A stretch of DNA of 6,798 nucleotides from Acidimicrobiales bacterium (GCA_020631315.1 JAHDHM010000204.1:1-6798), one strand, 5' to 3'. Positions 1 to 6,563 are shown, counted from the first letter of the stretch. Numbers and translations are program-made. The notes: generated from the sequence alone by a model not told the origin.

Positions 1-7
1 GAGGAGG
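1..7 (+). promoter_or_regulatory. Shine-Dalgarno sequence for the giant surface-protein gene
   Basis: GAGGAGG is close to the ideal anti-SD complement and lies 7 bases upstream of the GTG at 15. This spacing supports GTG 15 as the start. The next in-frame ATG (153, Met47) would remove the whole hydrophobic signal segment. The site lies within the last codons of the putative upstream gene, consistent with coupled translation. Confidence 0.8.
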
Positions 8-18
8 TCGGGGTGTGA
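1..18 (+). CDS. C-terminal end of an upstream gene (partial, tentative)
   Basis: The frame starting at base 1 reads five codons (Glu-Glu-Val-Gly-Val) and then TGA at 16-18. That TGA overlaps the GTG start of the giant gene in the four-base GTGA arrangement typical of translationally coupled actinobacterial operons. The product cannot be identified from five residues. That it is a real gene is inferred only from the overlap. If the window belongs to a kinase/Fn3/MoxR/DUF58/transglutaminase cluster, a member of that cluster would be the natural candidate, but nothing here shows it. A chance TGA is the alternative. Confidence 0.4.
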   Translation, partial: EEVGV

Positions 19-101
19 GACGTCTGTTGGACCGTCGTTGGATCGCGCAGCGCGTGACGCTCGCGATCATCGCGAGCATCCTGACCCTGGCCGCCCGCGC
101 C
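15..101 (+). other. N-terminal signal peptide or signal anchor (residues 1-29)
   Basis: The N-terminus carries Arg at positions 2, 3, 7, 8 and 13, followed by a hydrophobic stretch at about 14-27 (VTLAIIASILTLAA). An A-R-A sequence at 27-29 before Asp30 fits a signal peptidase I site. If it is cleaved, the protein is secreted; if not, it is an N-in/C-out anchor with everything downstream outside the cell. The twin arginines are followed by Trp-Ile-Ala, not a good Tat consensus, so Sec export is more likely. The paired cysteines downstream agree with export. Confidence 0.75.
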
Positions 102-3100
102 GACGGGCGCGAGGTCACCCAGGCGAGGTCGAACCCCGGTGGTGCCTGGATCATGGATCGGACAGGCCCCGGATTCGGGCACCTCGAGTTCAGCTCGCTC
201 GAGTGGAGTCTGACGAGCTTCGTCGACCAGAACCTCTCGCCCTTCGGCACGATTCTCGAAGCCCCGGGCTCGGTGCTGATCCACGACGAGGCGACCAACG
301 CCATTCTCCGGGTCAATGAGCAGCGGGCGAGCGTCGACGAGCCGGTCGTGCTCGACGAAGGCCTCGAGGTCCGGATCCGTGCTGGCGGCGCAGCGATCTT
401 CGATCCGGAAGCGTCCACCCTGTTCTGGCCCGACACGGCTGCGCTGAGCGGAGATCCGACGGGGTTCCCGCTCTTCGACGCTGAGCAGGTCCTGGGCGCC
501 CCAGAGCCGAGCCGCATGGTCATCCGAACGCTTCCGGATGGCACGTCGGCGGCGGCTTTGGTGTTCGGCGCAGCTTCGGATCAACGAGCGAGGGTCGCCT
601 TCCCGGCCGATGGTTCGGCCGAGTGGGTCGACCTCCCGGCAGAGATCGACCCCGAACAGGTGACGGCGGCGGGTGACGCCGTGGTCATCGTCGATGGCGT
701 CCGGTGGCTGATCGTCACTCCGGAAGGCACGCGCGAACTCGAGTCGCCAGGTGTCGACGTTCGCCATCTTCAGCGTCCGGGCGGTGATCGTCTGCATGTG
801 GGCGCCGTTCTCGAGGACGGCAGCTGGTTCGTCACCCGCCTGGACGGGTCCGGTGCGATCACCAATGCGGGCATCGACGACGATCTGATCGTCGACCATC
901 CGCAGCAGCGGCCGCTCGTTCTCGATGGCTGTTTCTACGGCTTGCTGGACGATCGGGTCAACGGTCCGCAGCTGAGCCAGGCGTGTTGGGGGGACGGCTT
1001 CGGACCCCGGGTGTTGCCGTTCGACGACGAGGATGATCCGGGCATTCCCAGCGACTCCCATTTCCGAGCCGTGAACGGATCGGTCGTGCTCGATGAGCTC
1101 AACGGGCATGCACGGTTGCCGAACGATCAGCTCGAACTCGTCCGCTCGCTGGAGCGCCCCGATCCCGACGAGGCCGACGATGCGGACGAAGTCGAGGACG
1201 GTGTCGAGGTCGAGGAGTTCGATCCCGACAACCCGCAGGCGGACGTGACGGAAGCGGACGATGTCGACGGTGATGACGTCAACGAGGCTCCGGAGGCGAA
1301 CGATGACGAAGCGGGCACACGGCCCGGCAGGGATGTCTTCGTCGACGTACTGGCGAACGACATCGATCCCGACGGCGACGTGCTCGCCGTGGTGCCTGAC
1401 AGCATCACGGTTCCGGCCGGGGAGATCGGCGACTCGCTCGAGGTCTTCGCCGCGCCCGACCTCAGCGGCATCGTGGTCGCTCAGCGGACATCGTCCACCC
1501 CGGAAGGCACGATCACCCTCGGCTACGAGATCTCCGATGGCCGAGGTGGATCTGCAACGGCGTCGATCACGTTCACCGTGCACGGCAGTGAAGACAATCT
1601 CGGGCCGGAGGCCGTACCCGACCGTCTGCGGGTCTGGGCCGGCGCCAGCCTCCAGATCACGGCCAACCTGATCCAGAACGACCGTGACCCGGAGGGTGAC
1701 CCGCTCAAGATGGTCAGTGCAGGCGGTCCGGGAAGTGAGGTGCGCGTGGCATCGCAGCACCCCTCGGGAGTGGTGGTGCTCGAGTTGCCGCCGGTCAAGG
1801 GCACCTACGAGCTGCCCTACGTCGTCGAGGACGATCGCGGCGAGCAGGCCGACGGCCTTCTCATCGTCTCCGTCGACGAAGAGAACGAGTCACGCCAACC
1901 CGATGCCCGTCACGACCAGGTCCAGACGGCCGTCGGGGATCGTGTGCGGCTCGACGTGCTCAGCAACGACGTCGATCCCGACGGGGCGCCACTCTCGACC
2001 CTCCCGGAGGTCCGGCAGGTCGGCGGGCCACAGCTCGGTGACGGTGTCGAGGTGTCGATCTCGGAGGATGGTCAGTTCGACTTCGAGCCGGCGGAGGCGG
2101 GAACCTACGTCTTCGAATACACGGTCTCGAACCGGCAGGCGGTCGACACCGCACACGTCCGGGTCGACGTCGTCGATGCCGAGAACCGGGCACCGATCGC
2201 CGTTCGCGACGACGTCGTGCTCGGTATCGGTGAAACCCGTCTGGTTCGCGTGTTCGACAATGACGGGGACCCCGACGGCGACGCCGTCGACGTCACGTTC
2301 CTCGCGGTCGACCCGGGGGTTGACGTCGAACTCGTGCCGGGCGTCGGCATGCGCCTCAGCATCGATGGTGTTGGTGCGGGTGTTGCACAACGAGTGCGTT
2401 ACGTCCTCTCGGACGGAACGCTGACGTCCAACGAGGCGACGATCTTCGTCAGCTCGTCCGGGAGCACCGTCGACAACGCCATTCCGGTCGCTGTGGACGA
2501 CAGCATCTCCGTCCGAGCTGATCGCTCGCAGCGCATCTTCCCGGTCCGAAACGACTACGACCCCGAAGGCGAGCCAGTGACGATCTCCGACGTCGAGGTG
2601 CTCAGTCCCGACAACGAGAGTGGGCCAGGCCTGGTCGATGCGGTCGTTCGTGGTGACGGCCAGTGGCTCGATGTGACGATCGGCAGTCTCGAAGCGCTCG
2701 GCGGGCGGCGTGACTTCCAGCTCAGCTACACCGTCGAGGACGTCGCCGGTGCGCGTTCGTCCGCCCTCGTCTTCGGTCGCGTCCTCGATGACGATGTCGA
2801 GAACACCGGCCCGATCGCTCGTCCCGACCGGGTCGTCACACGCCGTGACGTGCCCATCGAGATCGATGTTCTCGGTAACGACTCCGACGCCGAGTCGGAC
2901 CCCATCGAGCTGGTGCGCGTGGATCCGCCGCTGCAGGGTCGAGCCGACATCTCCGACAGCGGTCGGATCGTTTACACCCCGCGTCGCGGGGAGACGGGAC
3001 GCGACTCGTTCACGTACACAGTCGCAGACGAGTTCGGGACGGAATCCACGGGGTTCGTCACGGTCGGCGTGATCCCGGCGCTCGATCAGCCACTGCCGCC

Positions 3101-6100
3101 CAATGCCCGGAACGATCCCGGCGACGGAACCCCGGAAGCCGACTTCATCTTCGAAGCCGGTCAAGGGCGCCAACTGCTCGACGTGCTCCGCAACGACACC
3201 GACCCGCGCGGCGAAGATCTCCGGATCGTCAGCACCACGTCGGCTGTGTCGCTCGACGACCTCGGTCTCGACACTGAAGCGGTCGCCGTCGGCGGTCCGC
3301 AACCGAACCATCTCACCTTCGACGTCCCCGACGCACTGCGAGACGCCGTCGAGCTCGTGTTCGACTACACGATCGAGAACGAATCGGGTCTGACCGACAC
3401 GGCCAGCGTCACGGTCGTGATCGAACCGAATCTGGCCGATGTCGCCCCGTGTGTCGAGCCCATCCGGGTGCCAGGGCAATACCGCGCGGGCGAGACCGTC
3501 GAGGTCGCCCTTACCGGCCGCTACAGCGACTGCGAGCCGGGCGGCGATCCAGCGACACTCCGAGTGCTGGCACCCACCGACCCCAATGCGACGATCCAGG
3601 GCAACACGCTCGTCGTGACGATTCCTCCGGACTGGGCAGGTGAGAGCTACGCGCTCGACTACCGCATCCAGGACACCGACGAGTTCGACGATGCTGGTGC
3701 CGCGCTCGTGAGTAGCGCCGCGATCACCATCTCGGTGACACCGAATGTCGCACCTCGAATCACCCGGAATCCGATCGTGCTGAGCGAACCTCACGAGCCC
3801 GGTGTCACGCTCACCCTCGATCTCGCCCAGTTCGTCATCGACGACGACGGCGACGACCTCGTCTTCCGCGTCGAGAACTCACAGAACACCGCAGCTCGCA
3901 AGCTCGACGGCGCCGCCGACGCACGGGTGACCAGTTACCAACCGCTCGTCGGATTCAGCGGCACGGGTTGGTTCACCTTCACGGTGACGGACAACGTCAA
4001 CACCCCGGTGACCGGCCGTGTCGAGTTCACCGTGATCATCCCCAATGAGCCGCCGGAGGGCGTCAACCAATTCATCGAGATCGAAGCCGGGCAAGAGCCC
4101 GGAGGGACCTTCGAACTCGCACGGCTCTTCACCGACCCCGATCTGCCCGACGACACCCTCGCATTGGAGATCGAGCAACTCGGCGGCGAGGGCGTGCTCG
4201 ACGTCACCCGAGGTGGGGACACACTGACCCTGATCGCACCGGCATCGACGGTTGGTTCCCCCCAGTTCCCGATCGTGGTCACCGCCACCGATCTCGAGGG
4301 GGAGACGGCGACCGCCACGCTCACGGTGACGGTGCTCCCGAGCACGGCTCCGCCGCCCGTCGTGGTCAGCTACGAAACCGAGCTCATCGCCGGTGAGTCC
4401 GAGACCTTCCCGGTGCTCAGTGATTCCGTCAGCCAGTTGCCCGGCGACCCGTCGCTCTCGTTAGCCGGTGACCCCGTCATCGTCGAGGGTGTCATCGGAG
4501 CGGCCAGCGCCGGGGACGGGATCACCGTCACCGCCGGTGATGACTGGAACGGCATCGCCGTGGTGCAGTTCACCGTTGCCGACAGCCGGGGCGCCGAGAT
4601 GCCGGGCGCAGTGCAGACCGGGACCATCACGGTCACCGTGATCGGCCCGCCCGACGCTCCCCAGCAGCCGAACCCGACGGTTGCCGGGCCAGAGTCGGTC
4701 GCCCTGACCTGGAACCAACCGGCCGCCGACGGTGGCGCCCCGATCGTCGACTACGAAGTGATCGTCATCAGCGCGGAAGGATCACGAGCGATCAGCGTGG
4801 GCGGCAACAACCCGAGCTACACCGTCACCGGTCTGACCCCGGGTGCCGAGTACCGCTTTGCGGTGCGCGCCCAGAACGAAGCAGAGCAGTGGTCGGTGCC
4901 ATCAGCCGAATCGTCGCCGGTCCGTCCCGACAAACGCCCCGATCCTCCGGGCACTCCGACCGTGCAGTTCATCGACGGAAACCCGACCAGCGTCCAACTC
5001 ACCTGGGCAGCCAGCTTCAACGAAGGCAGCCCCTTGCAGGAGCAGCAGATCGAGGTCGGTGAGTGCTCGGTCGACGGGAAGACGGTGGAAGGCAACGTTG
5101 TGAGCGACGTGTTCGACCTCGATTCGAGCGGTGTGCGCTGTAGCTTCCGGGTCCGCTCGCGGAACGAGGCAGTCGACGAAGCTGGCCAACCGTTGTGGTC
5201 GGAGTGGAGTGGGTTCTCGGTTCCCGAGTGCGCTGTCGGGGTGCCCTTGGCGCCGCCGCAGCCGTCGGCCGAACGAGGCGACCTCTTCGCCGATGTGGCC
5301 TGGCAGCAGCCCGAATCCAACGACTGCGAGCCGATGCAGGGTTACGAGATCGAGCGTCGCCGCAATGGGAGCGCAGAAGCGACCACCGCCGTCTCGATCG
5401 GCCAGCAGAACATCCGGGCGGAAGGCCTCACGAATGGCGAGTCGTACACGTTCCGGGTGCGCGCCGAGAGCCGGCAGGGGTGGGGCGAGTGGAGCTCCGA
5501 GTCGGCGCCCGTCACACCCTGCGGTGCACCCAAACAGCCGACGTCGATCTCGGCCGAGCGAGGTGACCAGGAGGCGACCGTCACCTTCAGCGGCCAGGAT
5601 CCCAACGGCTGTGCGATCTCGAGCTTCGAGGTCGAGGTCAACGGCGCCGTCCGAGCGTTCGTCGGCGACGGATCGGGCACGGTCAGCGGCCTTACCAACG
5701 GCACGGAGTACCGGTTCCGTATCCGTGCGATCAACGAGATCGGTGCTGGGGAGTGGAGCGACCTGAGCAACGCAGTCGTGCCTGCGGGTCCGCCAATCCC
5801 GGTTTCGCTCACCACCGGCCCCGGTTTGATGTTCTCGATGGCGTGGGTCGCGGACTTCGACGGGAACGGTGACGAGGACATGCAGTTCTTCTTCAGTGGA
5901 GATGTCGCGACTGCACGGACCGGTGGTCAAGAACCGTGGGAGATTCCGTGCTCCATCGGTACTGCGTGCAACCTGGACGATCTCGGGCCGTTGCCAGATG
6001 ACTGTCGTCAGGCTGCGCAGCGTGTGAGTGCCACGGTGTACGCGGAGAACTCGGTCGGTCGAAGTCCGTCCATCTCTGCGGTCTACGACCTTCCCGGCTG

Positions 6101-6563
6101 CCCTGCCAGTGCGCCGATCGTGACGGGCAGCGTGTCCGACTTTGTTTCGTTGAGCTGGACCACACCAGCCGGAGCCACTACCTACTTCGTGTCTCATGAC
6201 CAGGGCTATCGCTCTGGTCCCTCGAATACGGTCATCAACGGGTTCGGCCTCGAGTACGTTCCAGGAGCTGCGTACTATGTGGATGCATGCAATAACTTCG
6301 GCTGTCGCACGAGCGCGCCGTACTACCCGCCTCCGCCTGGGGTGGCACTTGCTCTTCGGGCTGAGCAGCACTGCGCCAACGTCGCCGACAACCAGATCGT
6401 CGTGAACGTGAACGTGAACGCTCAGGCTCAGAGCGTCACCTGTCTGCTGGCCAACGAGGTTGTCGTTAGTGCGACGATTTTCCGCTCCTATTCGTTCGCT
6501 GAGGTCTGCGGGGCCTTCGGCGAGTCGCTCTTTGTCGTGGCTGGCGAGGCCCGGTGTATCTGA
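15..6563 (+). CDS. Giant secreted/anchored Ig-like and fibronectin type III repeat protein
   Basis: This 2182-residue modular protein is probably a cell-surface stalk, adhesin or extracellular sensor; no enzymatic motif was seen. Order of parts: basic N-terminus plus hydrophobic segment (residues 1-29); beta-rich domain (about 35-376); acidic linker (381-434); eleven Ig/cadherin-like repeats (about 425-1543); six Fn3 domains (about 1545-2103); proline hinge (2102-2108); Cys-containing C-terminal domain (about 2110-2182). The Ig repeats fit the Big_9/cadherin-like group, recognised by VLxNDxDPDGD-type motifs. The Fn3 domains show the conserved Trp of strand B and YxFxVRA of strand F. Start: GTG with strong SD, overlapping an upstream TGA. 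There is no LPxTG motif or C-terminal membrane segment, so attachment, if any, is by the N-terminus. The overall layout matches actinobacterial 'Ig-like domain-containing' proteins encoded beside Ser/Thr kinases. The architecture is certain; the biological role is inference. Confidence 0.93.
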   Translation: MRRLLDRRWIAQRVTLAIIASILTLAARADGREVTQARSNPGGAWIMDRTGPGFGHLEFSSLEWSLTSFVDQNLSPFGTILEAPGSVLIHDEATNAILRVNEQRASVDEPVVLDEGLEVRIRAGGAAIFDPEASTLFWPDTAALSGDPTGFPLFDAEQVLGAPEPSRMVIRTLPDGTSAAALVFGAASDQRARVAFPADGSAEWVDLPAEIDPEQVTAAGDAVVIVDGVRWLIVTPEGTRELESPGVDVRHLQRPGGDRLHVGAVLEDGSWFVTRLDGSGAITNAGIDDDLIVDHPQQRPLVLDGCFYGLLDDRVNGPQLSQACWGDGFGPRVLPFDDEDDPGIPSDSHFRAVNGSVVLDELNGHARLPNDQLELVRSLERPDPDEADDADEVEDGVEVEEFDPDNPQADVTEADDVDGDDVNEAPEANDDEAGTRPGRDVFVDVLANDIDPDGDVLAVVPDSITVPAGEIGDSLEVFAAPDLSGIVVAQRTSSTPEGTITLGYEISDGRGGSATASITFTVHGSEDNLGPEAVPDRLRVWAGASLQITANLIQNDRDPEGDPLKMVSAGGPGSEVRVASQHPSGVVVLELPPVKGTYELPYVVEDDRGEQADGLLIVSVDEENESRQPDARHDQVQTAVGDRVRLDVLSNDVDPDGAPLSTLPEVRQVGGPQLGDGVEVSISEDGQFDFEPAEAGTYVFEYTVSNRQAVDTAHVRVDVVDAENRAPIAVRDDVVLGIGETRLVRVFDNDGDPDGDAVDVTFLAVDPGVDVELVPGVGMRLSIDGVGAGVAQRVRYVLSDGTLTSNEATIFVSSSGSTVDNAIPVAVDDSISVRADRSQRIFPVRNDYDPEGEPVTISDVEVLSPDNESGPGLVDAVVRGDGQWLDVTIGSLEALGGRRDFQLSYTVEDVAGARSSALVFGRVLDDDVENTGPIARPDRVVTRRDVPIEIDVLGNDSDAESDPIELVRVDPPLQGRADISDSGRIVYTPRRGETGRDSFTYTVADEFGTESTGFVTVGVIPALDQPLPPNARNDPGDGTPEADFIFEAGQGRQLLDVLRNDTDPRGEDLRIVSTTSAVSLDDLGLDTEAVAVGGPQPNHLTFDVPDALRDAVELVFDYTIENESGLTDTASVTVVIEPNLADVAPCVEPIRVPGQYRAGETVEVALTGRYSDCEPGGDPATLRVLAPTDPNATIQGNTLVVTIPPDWAGESYALDYRIQDTDEFDDAGAALVSSAAITISVTPNVAPRITRNPIVLSEPHEPGVTLTLDLAQFVIDDDGDDLVFRVENSQNTAARKLDGAADARVTSYQPLVGFSGTGWFTFTVTDNVNTPVTGRVEFTVIIPNEPPEGVNQFIEIEAGQEPGGTFELARLFTDPDLPDDTLALEIEQLGGEGVLDVTRGGDTLTLIAPASTVGSPQFPIVVTATDLEGETATATLTVTVLPSTAPPPVVVSYETELIAGESETFPVLSDSVSQLPGDPSLSLAGDPVIVEGVIGAASAGDGITVTAGDDWNGIAVVQFTVADSRGAEMPGAVQTGTITVTVIGPPDAPQQPNPTVAGPESVALTWNQPAADGGAPIVDYEVIVISAEGSRAISVGGNNPSYTVTGLTPGAEYRFAVRAQNEAEQWSVPSAESSPVRPDKRPDPPGTPTVQFIDGNPTSVQLTWAASFNEGSPLQEQQIEVGECSVDGKTVEGNVVSDVFDLDSSGVRCSFRVRSRNEAVDEAGQPLWSEWSGFSVPECAVGVPLAPPQPSAERGDLFADVAWQQPESNDCEPMQGYEIERRRNGSAEATTAVSIGQQNIRAEGLTNGESYTFRVRAESRQGWGEWSSESAPVTPCGAPKQPTSISAERGDQEATVTFSGQDPNGCAISSFEVEVNGAVRAFVGDGSGTVSGLTNGTEYRFRIRAINEIGAGEWSDLSNAVVPAGPPIPVSLTTGPGLMFSMAWVADFDGNGDEDMQFFFSGDVATARTGGQEPWEIPCSIGTACNLDDLGPLPDDCRQAAQRVSATVYAENSVGRSPSISAVYDLPGCPASAPIVTGSVSDFVSLSWTTPAGATTYFVSHDQGYRSGPSNTVINGFGLEYVPGAAYYVDACNNFGCRTSAPYYPPPPGVALALRAEQHCANVADNQIVVNVNVNAQAQSVTCLLANEVVVSATIFRSYSFAEVCGAFGESLFVVAGEARCI
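117..1142 (+). other. N-terminal beta-rich, possibly propeller-like domain (residues ~35-376)
   Basis: The region begins with an NPGGAWIMDR segment and consists of alternating short hydrophobic strands and Gly/Asp turns, for example VLIHDEATNAILRVN (88-101), AIFDPEASTLFWPD (127-140), AVVIVDGVRWLIV (222-234) and WFVTRLDGSG (271-280). This resembles the blades of WD40/YVTN-like propellers and the N-terminal region of other actinobacterial Ig/Fn3 surface proteins that I recall. Two cysteines (306 and 324), 18 residues apart, could form a local disulfide. The fold is inferred from strand rhythm only; no blade count is claimed. It may be the ligand- or surface-sensing head nearest the membrane. 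Confidence 0.5.
1155..1316 (+). other. Highly acidic linker (residues 381-434)
   Basis: By direct count, 26 of these 54 residues are Asp or Glu and only one (Arg381) is basic. The stretch is low complexity, built of DEADDADEVED- and DDVDGDDVNE-like runs. It separates the N-terminal beta-rich domain from the Ig-like array and overlaps the first strand of repeat 1. It is probably extended and could bind divalent cations or act as an electrostatic spacer in the wall. Binding is inference. Confidence 0.8.
1284..4646 (+). repeat. Eleven tandem Ig/cadherin-like domains (residues ~425-1543)
   Basis: Each unit starts with an AP/GP-x-A-x-x-D-like strand and carries an ND-x-DPxGD-like loop about 20-30 residues later. 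Loop motifs start near residues 448, 555, 651, 749, 846, 955 and 1060 (steps of 107, 96, 98, 97, 109 and 105), then in degenerate form near 1171, 1275, 1373 and 1469. Approximate domains: 425-524, 529-622, 628-722, 726-813, 823-924, 932-1022, 1028-1138, 1144-1244, 1246-1343, 1346-1442, 1446-1543. In known cadherin-like and Big_9 domains such Asp/Asn loops bind calcium and rigidify the rod. The motif decays toward the C-terminal side: repeat 6 has SDAESD, repeat 8 SDCEPGGD. Repeat 8 has a Cys pair (1146/1173). A rod of this length would project well away from the membrane. Confidence 0.88.
5196..5210 (+). other. WSEWS motif in Fn3 domain 2 (residues 1728-1732)
   Basis: The sequence is an exact match to the WSxWS pattern known from animal type I cytokine receptors, at the corresponding place before the last strand of an Fn3 fold. 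Related shorter forms occur in the neighbouring domains: EQWS (ending 1627), WGEWS (1823-1827) and GEWS (1912-1915). In Fn3 folds the Trp can stack against Arg side chains of strand F, and the FRVR/FRIR strands here supply such Arg residues. It most likely stabilises the fold and does not indicate descent from cytokine receptors. Confidence 0.8.
5853..5879 (+). other. Asp-rich calcium-loop-like motif in Fn3 domain 5 (residues 1947-1955)
   Basis: DFDGNGDED places acidic or Asn side chains at positions 1, 3, 5, 7 and 9, the spacing of calcium loops in dockerin, FG-GAP and thrombospondin type 3 repeats (DxDxNGxxD). It follows the strand-B Trp (1944) of a divergent Fn3 domain, where a B-C loop would lie. 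Calcium binding is inferred from the motif only. Confidence 0.5.
6324..6560 (+). other. Proline hinge and small Cys-containing C-terminal domain (residues ~2104-2182)
   Basis: A PYYPPPP hinge (2102-2108) is followed by about 73 residues with cysteines at 2120, 2143, 2165 and 2181 (steps 23, 22, 16), alternating hydrophobic strands (QIVVNVNVN, LLANEVVVSATIF, SLFVVAGEARC) and the penultimate residue Cys2181. I do not recognise the family. It looks like a compact all-beta domain with two disulfides capping the distal tip of the rod, and could be the adhesive or ligand-binding end. Base composition and codon choice are less GC-biased here than in the Ig-like region. Confidence 0.55.
6402..6431 (+). 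repeat. In-frame hexamer repeats (GTGAAC)x3 then (GCTCAG)x2
   Basis: Two perfect adjacent short tandem repeats, 18 and 12 bases, encode VNVNVN and AQAQ (residues 2130-2139). Because the unit is six bases, slippage would add or remove two residues without a frameshift. It lies within the predicted strands of the C-terminal domain. Confidence 0.9.

Larger units (their letters stand above)
4647..6323 (+). repeat. Six fibronectin type III domains (residues ~1545-2103)
   Basis: Domains are approximately 1545-1637, 1640-1739, 1740-1835, 1836-1924, 1927-2029 and 2030-2103. The first four are clear: P-x-x-P starts, a strand-B Trp or Phe (SVALTWNQP, SVQLTWAAS, DVAWQQP, TVTFSGQDP), a GLTxGxxYxFxVRA-like strand E-F, and an Asn/Glu-rich FG loop ending in a Trp-Ser motif. 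The last two are divergent: the fifth has a long insertion with an Asp-rich loop and three cysteines, and the sixth keeps VSLSWTTP and AAYYVDACNNFG. Domains 2-6 carry cysteines, suggesting disulfide-stabilised extracellular modules. Fn3 modules in bacterial surface proteins usually act as spacers or bind polysaccharide or protein; the partner here is unknown. Confidence 0.88.

Noticed and set aside
1684..2424. Plus-strand open frame of 246 codons in another phase
   Set aside because: The product is Ser/Arg/Thr low-complexity, typical of an out-of-phase reading of GC-rich coding DNA, and it is fully inside the giant gene.
1890..3794. Minus-strand open frame of 634 codons
   Set aside because: Its codons are exactly back-to-back with the sense codons of the giant gene, so its stops correspond to sense TTA, CTA and TCA codons, which this GC-rich gene avoids. 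The translation is an Arg/Asp/Val-rich mirror of the repeats with no recognisable domain.
5196..5210. Horizontal transfer of an animal cytokine receptor
   Set aside because: The motif is short and lies in an ordinary bacterial Fn3 series with native codon use; convergence is sufficient.
4902..6371. Minus-strand open frame of 489 codons
   Set aside because: Same in-register antisense artefact of codon bias, lying wholly inside the Fn3-coding region; no SD sequence or family signature seen.
6342..6563. Sortase (LPxTG) signal or C-terminal membrane anchor
   Set aside because: No LPxTG-like motif, hydrophobic helix or basic tail is present at the C-terminus.
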